DNA of 64,000 bases from Linanthus parryae (taxonomy: Eukaryota > Streptophyta > Magnoliopsida > Ericales > Polemoniaceae): positions 77,041,491 to 77,105,490 of the forward strand of contig JALGPY010000003.1 in NCBI GenBank assembly GCA_023055425.1. The letters run 5' to 3'. This document shows, one piece after another, positions 23,005 through 33,197 of the stretch. Both the position numbers and the translations under genes were made by a program. How positions within the stretch are numbered: the stretch's first letter is position 1; each line of letters opens with the position of its first letter. The notes beneath the pieces are model-generated. The model ran no database searches, had not been told where the DNA came from, and saw only the letters and a program-made list of their open reading frames with translations.

Positions 23005-25110
23005 CTAAGATTTCTCTTGTAGCTGCTCCTGGCCAGCCACCACAGCCTTCTCTTCAATGCTTTCAACCATCATAAACTTCTCAGTGTTAGTTTCAGTTGA
23101 GGACAATAACTGCATTTGATTGCTCTTCTTCTTGTCTTGATGTAACCGCCTTTCCTGATCCTCCACTAGCTCCCAAACATGTTTATAGAACTTTTTTCCT
23201 TTCAAAATGGACTTTACTCAGAAGCTCATCCCTTTCATTCTTGTCTCCTCTTTATTAACCCAGCCTCTTCTATTCCATCCTGAACTCATTTAAATAATCT
23301 GAATCTATAATTTTAAGCTTTTGTTATCTTTTTCTTCCCTAATTCTTGTAGCTCGTCTTGCATAGATTGCATCTTTCACCATTTGTGGTTTCAAAAATTT
23401 AGCTTCATTCACAATAATCTGCTCATAATCCTTTATTTTTTTGTCGCCTTCCTTCTTCATCAGCCCTATACATATGAGCTATCCTTCTTAAATGAAGGAA
23501 CCGTTGAAACACATTAGATAAAAGTGATATCAAAATACGGGTTACCTGTAATAGGATACGTTTCATCCACATTTTCGGGTCTTCTCTGTATTTGTCTTCT
23601 CTTTATCTTCACCTTTCGGAGCCGGGTTTCTCTGATTTCCCAAATATTCGGATAACAAACTAGTTGCTTGTCCTGACTTTCATTATTATCAACCCACTTT
23701 GATGATTGGGCTACTTCCTTCTCCTTGCCCATTGAATCTTCCTTTCTTGGACTATCTGGCTCTTCTACTACGTAATTCTGAGCTGGCCCAGATATATTTG
23801 TTATTAAGCTTGGCCCACTGATTTTTTCTGGGGAAGCCCTAATGTTATCCACCTCAGTGTCGCTTTCCTCGTAGGGAAAAACACACTAGTCCTTCGATAT
23901 CCCAGGATGCGAATATCGGTAGTGGTCCTATCCATCTCCTCCCAATCATTACGCTCCACGTCATCCTCTACAACTGACCTCCTCGTACCATCGTCTTCTT
24001 CGTAGATCTCACACACTTCTTTCTCTGTCTCCGTCACCAACGTCGAATTCGCCGATTTAGTGTCTTCTGTGACCCTTTCTACTTCAGTTCTAGCTTGAAT
24101 TTCCCGCCATATTTTGGCCCAGACCTCATCCTTCTTCTGATTTTGTATCCTCTGAGTTTCCTCCTTCGTTTTCTTCATAGTTTCCGTCACCAGACTGTGA
24201 AATGCCCACAGTTCACTGTCGAATTCCGACTGCATCCCCTCTTTCCAATGCGTAAACCGGCATTGGACATCCCTATGCCCCGATCGACCACACCGGTAGC
24301 AGAATTCTCCAAGTCTTCCATATTTGAAAGTAATCCAGATTTCATCATCATTCTTACTTTCCAATCCAAAGCCCTTCGGTAAAGGTTGTTCAACGTCAAC
24401 CATCATTTTAATAATGAGATACGGTTTTACTCCGATAACCCCTTCTGTAACTCCGTCAACATCCAACACGTCCGCTATCAAGGCACCAATACTCTGCGCA
24501 TTGAATAGCGAACGTTTCTGGAGCGGAAACCCCCTAACTTGAACCGAGAAAGGCACCTTTGAGAAATCCAAAGATTTGACACTTCCCCTATCAAGGCACC
24601 AATTTTCTGCGCATTGAATAGCGAACGTTTCTGGAGCGGAAGCCCCCCAACTTGAACCCAGAAAGGCACCTTTGAGAAATCCAAAGATTTGACACTTCTA
24701 TTGATTCAAATGAAGAATGGAATTCGCTACTACACAAGGAGTTTTTGATTTAACTCTCTGGTGGTCTTCTGCATTTTTAAACACAAAAACATTTCCTCCT
24801 ACTCCTCTATCCACAGTACCTCTCAAATTCCAGATCCTTTTGCAATACTTTTCATAGTATTTTTTCCCAATTCCTTTTGCGTATACATTTTTCCTATTAA
24901 TGTGAGGTCAGTGAGTTGTTTCACTAGATCTGGATCATCATCCAGACATAAACTCGTTTTATTTTCTTCCTAATAAACCTTTGAAGACAAAAGATCTTTA
25001 AAAAACCAAAACAAAAGACTTCCAGAACGATTGGAATCCCAGCACACCAAAGAGAGATGAAGAGTAGAAAAAGCAGAAATTACTCCTCACTGAAAGATTG
25101 ATAAGGCGAA
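23005..25110 (-). pseudogene. LINE ORF1 (gag-like, DUF4283/zinc knuckle), broken
   Basis: Minus-strand ORF1 of the same LINE. Upstream pieces (about 24980-24700) read DLVKQLTDLTLIGK and RGTVDRGVGGNVFVFKN in a broken frame. The main frame 24571-23804 continues with FSVQVRGFPLQKRS, then a CCHC knuckle YRCGRSGHRDVQC, then an acidic Lys/Glu-rich region. The frames 23852-23514 and 23205-23005 complete the C-terminus. Such proteins bind the LINE RNA. A 113-bp tandem duplication (24475-24700) breaks the frame. Confidence 0.8.
24475..24700. repeat. 113-bp tandem duplication inside LINE ORF1
   Basis: The segment starting ctatcaaggcaccaa at 24475 recurs at 24588. The copies differ at only a few positions and both end in ...ccaaagatttgacactt. 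Because 113 is not a multiple of three, it shifts the ORF1 reading frame. Confidence 0.85.
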
Positions 25111-27374
25111 AAAAGGGTATCAAAACCCTAACTTTTGTCTAAACTTGCAGAGCAAAAAATTCTAGAGAAAGAATTTACAACGATGAATAATTTATATCGA
25201 ACCCCCCATTTTCACAATGAACCCCCCATTTTCACGATGAACCTATATGTTTTCCGATAAACCTATACATCGAACGTTCTAAAGCTAAAACTAGTAACAG
25301 CTATAATCCGATAGATCCACTCAACCTTCAACCTAATGTACCCACTTTAACAAACGCAATCCAATAGATCCACACAACCTTCAACCTAATGTACCCACTT
25401 TAACAAATGCACTCGTGCAGCATTACCAACATCACTTCCTGGAGCCACCATCAAACATCTGATAAAACCACAATATCTAGCATCTTCCGGACCTATAACG
25501 CAGAGAGAGGCATCAAAATTCAGTCTTCCAGAATTCAGTCTTCCAGATCAATGAGCAACAGCACAAGAACTAGATCTCAAGAACTCGGGACCCTCAAATG
25601 GGGAGCACGTAATCGATCCACTGTCAGCCAAATCATCCTCTTAACGCAGAGTAGAAACTGGCTTAACACCTCCACACTGGGTGAACACGAAACGCGGAAT
25701 GCAAGAACAGAAAATCTATTAATAGTTGAATGGAAGGAACAACAGTCACCACAGCCACAATAACTGTTATCCATGCATACCGAATACCAGAAGCAGGCAT
25801 AAGCAGGCATTAACTGATTCGTTCATACAAATGACACGAACAACTTCAACCAGTATCTGTTCGTTCATACAAACTGAAAATAGGGTATGTACTTTGTGGA
25901 AGTAACAAGACAGCTTTGGAAGCTGAAGAATACAAGAACACAAACACAAAACAAGGGAGATTCCGAAGAGCTCAAGAGACCAAAAGTGCATTACCTAAGC
26001 TTCCCCTGACAAGAAGCAACCACAATGTTCCATTGGCAATGGCTTCAAGCCTTCAAGAGATGGTACCTCTTGAAATTTCACTGCAATGGCCCATACAGAA
26101 GAAGAAACACAGTCCCAAGTTTTGGCCTATAAGAATGTGTTCGCCCACAATGACTTCATCTACCACTAACATAACTGGATGGATTGAACACGCAAGTTCA
26201 ACATAACTGGATGGATTGAAGATTCAACTTCAATTTCAGTAACAAACAAGCATGCTATAAAACTCTGCTCTGAAACTCAAATGCAGATCACCATTTAAAT
26301 TCTAAATGGTAAAGAAATCTCATATTATTCACCCTCAATGCAGAAGATAGCAATGTAATGAAAGTAGGGATGATACACCAACGACATGAAGGAACAACCA
26401 GACTACACTCCACTCCCACAACCAAGAGTTTCCTTCGTAATAGAGACATAACAGAGAAAAGACTCAACAGCACCGAAGAATTAGTTGCTTCTTCTCTTCT
26501 TCTATGGCATGCCCTAGACGACAAGATGCAAGCATCAGATTGCATCTCTTAAGAGTCGAACTCTAAAGGTCTGCACACAATAACACCCCAATCCTAATCC
26601 AGGTTTTGCCTACCCAAAAAATGTGTTTACAGTAATAGGATCATGTCTACCCCTAGTAAATACCATTTCAGTCCATAAATCAGCATTACTGGACTGAATG
26701 CCGATTCTGAAACCAACTAGGTTGCTCTAGAGATCCAATGCTCCAACAATGAGGCTACAAACTAACATTCAGAAGAGAGATGAAACCTCACATTTACAAC
26801 CTCAAAGCTCTCCAGAGAGGGTAACAATGTTTCCAAGAGTGGGGATAGCAAAATGACAAGAGGGAAAGATTCCCACTTCCATAAATGGATGAATTAAAGT
26901 CAAACAGCATTACAACCAACAAACTAGACAGTCAGAGGAGAAGACAACTGATAGCTCTGAAAGGAAAGCTGTTAATACAATAGTCTATGATGGAAGGAAA
27001 TGCCCAAAAACTAGTACTACATCTTCCAAACTTATCCAAATCATGATCAATCTATCAATAAATAACCAGAATTCAGCATTTCTTAGTATAAATATCTAGT
27101 TTCCAGCTTAAGAACATTAATCAAAACTTCATCCTGCACTCGCAAATCCAAACCATAGATGGGCAAACGAAGACTTTATACCCAAATTGTACCCAAAATA
27201 AGAAAACCCACAAAAGATAGAACTTACATCAACATTAACATCGCAAAAAACAACAGTATTAAGTACTCCGATTTCGTTTCTTATTAATCCGAACAAGAGG
27301 GGAAAACGCAAGTGTGAACAGAGTCTAGAGTAAATTCACCTAACAGCGAGCACCGAACAAACCAACCAACCAAA
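25111..27374. other. spacer with local tandem duplications; likely 3' region of the BAP31-like gene
   Basis: No recognisable coding sequence. The open frames here (25407-25763, 25916-26206) look random. It contains several short direct duplications: ccccccattttcac twice near 25203-25238; a 63-bp-period repeat gatccac...caaccttcaacctaatg at 25314 and 25377; attcagtcttccag twice near 25520; ttcgttcatacaaa at about 25820 and 25861; and taactggatggattgaa at about 26169 and 26204. The part nearest 27374 would be the 3' UTR of the minus-strand gene. Confidence 0.5.
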
Positions 27375-27767
27375 TCAGTCCTCGTTCTTCAATTTCTCGA
27401 CGCGCTGATTCAACGCCTCCATCTTAACAACCAGATGAGTGACGGAGTAGAGGAGCCAGTAGAAGACGAGAGCAGCGGCGATGAGGAGGGCGTTGCGCTG
27501 GGACTTCATGATGGATTTCTGGTGGCGGAGGTGCTCGGAGGGCGTGCAGGATTCCGATTTACAGCTGGGACGGTTCTCGTACTTCCAGTAGATGTCCATG
27601 AGAAGGAAGAGACAGAAGGGGACGATGGAGAGGAAGGGCTTGAGGAGGTTTCGAGTGACGGAGACGAGGCCCTTCCGGAGAGCGTGGAGGCCGGGGATGG
27701 TGAGGAGGAGGACCATGATCGCTTCCGCTGCGGCGGCGTAACCGAGGACTACCCACTCCAAAGCCAT
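27375..27767 (-). CDS. BAP31/BAP29-like ER membrane protein
   Basis: A complete single-exon gene of 130 residues, starting MALEWVVLGYAAAAEAIMVLLL and ending in ...QRVEKLKNED. It matches the short plant B-cell receptor-associated protein 31-like family. It shows three hydrophobic segments (about residues 5-25, 42-59 and 92-114), a conserved loop with YWKYENRPSC and CTPSEHLRHQKSIMKSQRN, and the start of a coiled coil at the C-terminus. BAP31-type proteins reside in the ER membrane and act in export or quality control of membrane proteins; the exact role of the plant forms is poorly known. The C-terminus lacks a KKxx retrieval signal. No stop or frameshift, and GC content is clearly higher than in the transposon-filled flanks. 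The opposite-strand frame at 27435-27818 is a shadow. Confidence 0.92.
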   Translation of the reverse strand: MALEWVVLGYAAAAEAIMVLLLTIPGLHALRKGLVSVTRNLLKPFLSIVPFCLFLLMDIYWKYENRPSCKSESCTPSEHLRHQKSIMKSQRNALLIAAALVFYWLLYSVTHLVVKMEALNQRVEKLKNED

Positions 27768-27991
27768 TTTTTTCTCCGATTCGGAAACCCTAGATCTGAT
27801 GCGCGAGAGATCCTGTAGACTGTTCTTCTTCCTTGTGTGTACTCGTCAGACGTGCTTACGGATAATTCGTTTTAGAGGGGGACCGAACGGTTCTTTACTT
27901 AACAACGAAGAGAGAGAATGTGACGGATCGGCGCTAGCATACCGACATCTAAAGGCTTGACATGTGGCAGCCTATGCCCCTTTCCGTTAAC

Positions 27992-28011
27992 CCACGTCAA
28001 ATTCCACGTGG
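27992..28011 (-). promoter_or_regulatory. UPRE-like and G-box motifs upstream of the BAP31-like gene
   Basis: Read on the minus strand, TGACGTGG (27992-27999) matches the UPRE core TGACGTGG/A. The palindrome CCACGTGG (28004-28011) is a G-box. They lie about 225-245 bp upstream of the start codon of an ER membrane protein. ER-stress bZIP control would be consistent but is inferred only from the motifs. Confidence 0.45.
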
Positions 28012-28039
28012 CCAGTTTCTAGAAACCAGGTCCTCATTA

Positions 28040-29010
28040 CGAGTCCGATTCTTATATTTTAGCTCCCTTTCTATTTTGGTATGGTCCTTTTTTTGCTCTC
28101 ATTTCCTCTTTAGTCATGTTTAATAATGCACAATGACGAATTTGTCATCACAATTAATACCCCACTTTTCATTTCAACCTACTCCACCCAACTCATTTTT
28201 TCTCTAAAAACAAAATCCTACCCACTTTCTTCTCCACCTTTTCATTAGCACCGCACATTCGAGGATAGAGAGAGAGAGAAAGAGGCAGACGGCATAGAAA
28301 GCAAGAGAGAGAGATGAAGAAGAAGGGGAGGAGAAGAGAGGAGGACTCGGCGGCGATGCTTCTGGCGATCTCGACGTCGATTATTCTGGCGATCTTGACG
28401 GCGACGCTTCTGGTGATCTCGACAGCGATGCCGAGAGAAGGAGATGGCGCCGGCGGATGAGGATCTCGACGGCTGTAACAAAGAGAAGAAGAGTAGCAAC
28501 GACATCTTCATGTACAGGTAAAGATTTGTTCCTTTCTCTCCCTTCTTCTTCTTTTTCAGGCATCTCCTCTTTAGATCCATCACTTTTGATTCAAGATCTG
28601 TTATTTTCTTAGAGGCGGCGGCGGTGGTAGCAAGATCGTTGATTACAGCAGTGTGTTGTTCTTCCTCCTCTTCTTTTCCTCTTCTCTTCTTCTTCCTCCT
28701 CTGATTGTTTCTTCAATTTCTATTTTTTTTATTTGTAATTATACTCTTGATTCTGTAAATATATTGTTGTCGGATCTGTTACAATGTGTTGTTGGTAGTG
28801 GTTGTTGATTGGTGGTTCTACTGGTGGTGGTGGTTCTACTGGTGGTGGTGGTGTTGTTATCAACGAGAGAGAGAGAGAGCGAGAGAGAGAGAGAGAGAGA
28901 GAGGGGACATAGACATGATAGAGGGGAGGGGTAACAGAGTCAATAAGCCATTTTTCTTAATTCTTGTGCATTTTGAAAGGGGGCTAATCTAAAGAAACGG
29001 AGTGGTATTT
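28040..29010. repeat. GA-rich ~1 kb repeat unit A
   Basis: First of two similar tandem units. Shared landmarks in order: CTCC/TTCC pyrimidine start, AATACCCCAC (28156; second unit 29146), a GAGAGA tract, a GGTGGT-rich stretch, and an end containing TTCTTAATTCT (28953; second unit 30055) followed by AAACGGAGTGG (28995). The GA tract at 28865-28902 and the TGGTGG stretch at 28790-28860 produce low-complexity frames that are not genes. The end motif ACGGAGTGG is the inverse of CCACTCCGT, which starts unit B. Confidence 0.55.
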
Positions 29011-29026
29011 TTCTTGTCTTCAAAAC

Positions 29027-29281
29027 TACCACTCCGTCCCGGCTCTTTCTTCCCAATTTCCGTTTTGGGACGTCCCTCCTCTTTCTTCTCATTTTCTTTT
29101 TAGGTAACCTTAAACAATTCAAAAGTCCAAATTACCCTATCAAATAATACCCCACTTGCCTTATCAACTTACCATACATATTTACCACAAACATTATCCT
29201 CCTTTTTTTAGAGGCCAAACACTATCCTCACTCATTCTCACCACACAACAGAGAGAGAAGCAGATGGGAGAGTATGGGGTT

Positions 29282-29328
<47 letters not shown>

Positions 29329-30110
29329 GAGGTGGACGGACGGACGGACAAAGGTGGTGGTGGCCTCTCAGCCTCACGCTCTCGGAGAGGACGACGGTGG
29401 CTTCCTTGTGGGGGCGGCGACCCATGTACAGATCTACTCTCTCTCGCTCTCTCTCTCTCAGTTTACCTATCTTCTTCTTTTTTTGCAGAAAGAGGCAGAT
29501 CCGGTGGCGAGGCAACAGTGGTGAAGAGAACGAAGATTTCGACGGTGGAAGTCTTGGAAGCCGGTCTGCTTCGATCAACGGCAGAGGAGGGTGACATGGT
29601 GGCTTCTTTTCTTCTTCTTCTTCTTCTTCTTCTTCTTCTTCTTCTTCTTCTTCTTCTTCTTCTTCTTCTTCTTCTTCTTCTTCTTCTTCTTCTTCTTCTT
29701 CTTCTTCTCGTTCTTTTTTTATAATTTCCTCCTCCTCTGCTTCTCATCTAATTCTCGATCTACATCTAATTTTGGATCTAATGTTTGAATCTGTTCAAAA
29801 AACTTGATTTTGGATTTGATATGGTTGATAGTAAATTTAATTTTTTGTAAAAAAACATTTATTTTGGATCAAATATGGGTTATGGTGGTGACTGTTTGTG
29901 GTGGTAATGGTGGTCGACTGGTGGTTGTTATGGTAGTGGTGTTTTGTGCTGTGAACAAAGTGAGGCAGAGAAATGGGGGTTGAGGCAATGAGAGGGGAGG
30001 ACATGGAAGAAAATCTAGAGAGAGAATAGGGTTAATTCGGACAACCCCCCACTCTTCTTAATTCTCACGCCCAGCTGCCATGGGAATAAAGAAGAGGGAC
30101 ATGGTTGTAT
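29027..30110. repeat. GA/TTC-rich ~1 kb repeat unit B
   Basis: Second unit, starting CTACCACTCCGTCCC. It follows the same order of landmarks as unit A but with a (GA)n tract at 29286-29325 and a 105-bp (TTC)n expansion at 29605-29709, then GGTGGT-rich sequence (29883-29940) and the TTCTTAATTCT end region. The CCACTCCGT start and, in unit A, the ACGGAGTGG end suggest short terminal inverted repeats of a MITE-like or TIR element. No coding sequence is recognised. Confidence 0.55.
29605..29709. repeat. (TTC)n microsatellite
   Basis: About 35 uninterrupted TTC/CTT units. All frames over it (poly-Leu, poly-Phe, poly-Arg) are low complexity and not genes. Confidence 0.97.
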
Positions 30111-30274
30111 CTCCGTTCCATCAGGTTTGTCATATACTATTATGATACGGATGTGCCCGTTAGGCAACACGGCTAAGAGACGAAGATGACGAGCTCGACA
30201 CTCTCCTTTACCTCAAAGACTATGTCCGAAACTAGTATTTAATTAGTCGTTAAATTATTCTATATTGTTATAAG

Positions 30275-30341
30275 GTTTATTCAAGTTAGGGGGAGGATAG
30301 CGTATTAAATTTACTTTAGAGGGTGGGTAGTGTCTTTTACT
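30275..30341. repeat. orphan TIR end related to the GGGTAAAAGACAC elements
   Basis: Read on the minus strand it begins GTAAAAGACACTACCCACCC and goes on CTCTAAAGTAAATTTAA, collinear with the TIR of the element at 1121 (GTAAAAGACACTGACCACCC...TTTAGGATTAAAT). No partner end is present in the window, so the rest of the element is deleted or too diverged. Confidence 0.55.
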
Positions 30342-31199
30342 ATTTCATTTTACTATAAAAGTACTGTACGCGGGTTTAGATGAGGAAACAAAGAAGACAA
30401 ATTTGTGTGTGTTGGATTAAAACCCTAGTGTTTGTGTGTGTTGTGTGCCCAACTGATAGCAACTTGCTATCAATTGGTTCTTTCTAGCCAATCAGTTGGT
30501 GACAATCATGATGAACAAGAAGTTTACAATCGAATATTTGATCGAACAAATCGCCCAATTAACAAGAACTATGACAACTATGCGTACAAAATTGAGCACT
30601 GAAATTTTGACCCAAATTTTGACCCTGGAGACGAACCTGGGAAATTGTATCAAAACTCTCGAGGATTCTGCCGTGATCCCTCCACAACCGCTACCCCAGA
30701 CCTCACAGCCACCACTGCCGACCTTGGCGCCGACGCAAACCCATAACGTAGCACTACCTACGCTACTCTCAGCCACGGGCTTCCCGCCTACGCCACTAAC
30801 CACGTCCCTAAACTCGTCGCACACACCTCCATCTATCCTTGCGTGACAATCCTTTCAGGCGAACAACCCAGCGACGACGTCGCTGTTGAGAACCGACCAG
30901 CAATTCCGAGCTTCCTTCACCGCCTGCATCGGGGCCTTCTAGCGAATCCCATCGTCGTCCACGGCTTCCCGCATCGCTCCTCCATCGTCAGAAATAGTTT
31001 TGCCCCAACCAACTACTTACTCCGTCAGCTACAACTATGTACAGGGACCATAATTGTTGTGGAACGGTAAAGAAGGAGCTAGGGCTCCAAATTTGGGCTC
31101 CCCATCTGAGATTCACTCACGAAGTGGGATCCTTATCAATATCTCATTTGGGCCTTCTTCCAATTCGGTCCACTCCACTACTCTTCCACATGTGGGTCA
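30342..31199 (+). other. possible retroelement leader/gag fragment, unrecognised
   Basis: A leader-like stretch (...accctagtgtttgtgtgtgttg...ccaatcagttggtgacaatc) precedes an open frame at about 30508-30846. That frame has an N-terminal heptad-like segment (EYLIEQIAQLTRTMTTMRTKL) and then Pro/Thr-rich sequence. The arrangement recalls the start of a retrotransposon gag but no conserved domain is visible. GC content rises in 30650-31000. Confidence 0.25.
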
Positions 31200-31600
31200 T
31201 GTTGGAATAGGTGCCCAAGAGGCAATCGAGTTTAGTATGAACAATAAATTGGCTAGAATATTCATTGTATTCTCTATTGAGATATTTAATGTAATGAATT
31301 CCTTAGATTTAAAATTGTGTTGTTTATCTTAAATATCCCTAGTCCACTATAATGATTAGTAGGACAATCATCTATAGACTAGTATGCGGTTGGATTGATA
31401 TGGAGATATCACGATCCAACACATGTGTATGCATTAGGAGTAATCACATACTGGATTGACCCATCTCCGAGAAGGATACATAAAAGTTATGTAAAGTCAC
31501 AAGTGCTTCTCGCGGTGACAACGGTATTGTCATCCTTAGACTTGAAGTCACTATATCATCTAGTTGTGGAATATTGTGAAAGATGACTATGACTTATCCC
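31200..31600 (+). mobile_element. copia LTR fragment (relative of the LTR at 38999)
   Basis: It starts TGTTGGAATAGGTGCCC and shares collinear phrases with the reverse complement of the LTR at 38999-40391: GTTTAGTATGAAC, GAGATATTTAAT, TTATCTTAAATATCCCTAGTCCACTATA, GCATTAGGAGTAAT, and TCCTTAGACTTGAAGTCACT. Only the first 400 bp are present and no internal region follows, so it is a truncated LTR in the opposite orientation to its relative. Confidence 0.8.
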
Positions 31601-32830
31601 CGAACCCCCCTCATTCTCCACAAAGGTTGTCACCACGTTTAAGACACCGATGATACGCCATGGATAATCTAGTTATGGGGCAATCCTTCTTAGCAACTCC
31701 CAAGAATGATGTATGTCTTCTTTACTCGGATCTCTATAAAACCCTATGAACCTGCACGTAAAATTGATGGTGTCCTCAGTAACAGTTACATCAATTTAGA
31801 GACTATTGTATCTATTAACTTGGACTTGCATACTATCCTTCCAAAGCAAAGTCAGACCGCCACTTCTACCTCTGCTAGGAAATCTTAAAAAACTTGCTTA
31901 CTTTAACTTAAAACGAACTTTTTCCATCTCACTATTGCTTGATTTCGTTTCAATAACAAAATCAAGACGGAATTGTGTCGCCTCACCAAATAGCGAAGGA
32001 ACAGGAACGTGCTCCTGAGACCTTGCACGTTTTCCATTATTGCGTTTAGGGTTTTTGAGGCACCCAAGTCCTGTGAACCAACCTTGTCTTGACTTGCTCC
32101 CAATCCTCCATTCCCCCTACCCGTTCCTCTTCCCCTTCCTCGAACATTGTTGCTGCCACCTATCGTAATTTAATTACTAACTTCACCAAGCTTTAGCTTC
32201 GGATTTGGACTAAGGGAAGTGTTGCTTACTTTGCGTTTTGAACTATTTGTGTTTGCCTGAGATTGAACTGCCCCCTTACCCCGATCGATCACTGCTGCCT
32301 TTGGGCCTTCAGTTTTGTTCTCTTCCGTTCCCAAAGAATTATTGAAGCAAGTTAACTGATTGAAGCCTCCAACAAAGGCCCCAAGCGGATTTTTGAAGAT
32401 CGTTAAGTCGACTGTGTTCTCGTCCGATTCCACCTTCATATCTTCGTCGTCCAACTCCCTTTCGTTGTTCCCTGGTGATCCATCCTCCTGAGAGCTGCTG
32501 ACATGAACTAGGGTAGTAGTGCCTTCTGTGGCAGTGTGTTTTGAGCCTCAGTTTTTTTTTTTCTCAGAGTTGTATACTCCCTTTTTACGTGGGGGAGGCC
32601 TGAAAGTTAGCCACTGCCCTCTTTAGTAGTGCCTTATGTAGCATAGATTGAGCCTCAATTTTGACCCATTAACTTCTTCGAATCTGGAACCTCCTTACAA
32701 CTCTCACCGTGATGGGTAAAGCACCCACACCACTCGCACACATTTGGAATTCTCTCGTATCTATAATCAAGTCAAGTCAGACTTTGTTCTCGAGTATACT
32801 TTTGCATTCTCCTATCGGAGAAGACATCAA
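31600..32830 (-). pseudogene. LINE fragment: end of ORF1 and start of ORF2
   Basis: Minus strand. A zinc knuckle CEWCGCFTHHGESC (near 32735) and an acidic region (32454-32170, DDEDMKVESDENTVDL) are followed by an Arg/Gly-rich linker. The first residues of an L1-type ORF2 then appear (32060-31900, MENVQGLRS...FLRYLVRRHN) and decay into stops. Typical plant LINE order. It is truncated at both ends. Confidence 0.75.
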
Positions 32831-33197
32831 ATTATCATTATATAACATGCAAATTTACAATTTAATTTAAAATTTGCATTAAAATTACACGTCATTATTG
32901 AGAAATTACCCTTCATCATAACATTTGAAAAGTCTTCAATCGGATTTGAAGCCAGAACCTCAAGCAGGGAGCTACTACTTGAACTACCACCCGACACTTC
33001 ATCATAACATTGAGGTTAAATCCAAGTAATGATGATGGGAACAAATATTTATTGGTACCGAATCGTTGGTGCCGTGGAGATTAAGAGTTCCGATGAAACA
33101 CACTGCTAGTGAGTTTACAGACAAGGGCCGCTTATGAACATTACATGTGAGTTTGAGACACTACTTCCGAACCACTACGTCATCATCTGGTGCTCGA
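32831..33197. other. spacer downstream of the PDLP-type gene, nothing recognised
   Basis: AT-rich. The expected transmembrane exon of the neighbouring minus-strand gene was looked for here and not seen. A CA/TC phrase catcataacatt occurs twice (about 32915 and 33000). Confidence 0.5.

Noticed and set aside
27435..27818. 127-residue plus-strand acidic frame
   Set aside because: Shadow of the minus-strand BAP31-like gene.
28245..28583. 112-residue Arg/Ser-rich minus-strand frame
   Set aside because: Low-complexity GA/CGG-type repeat unit without a domain.
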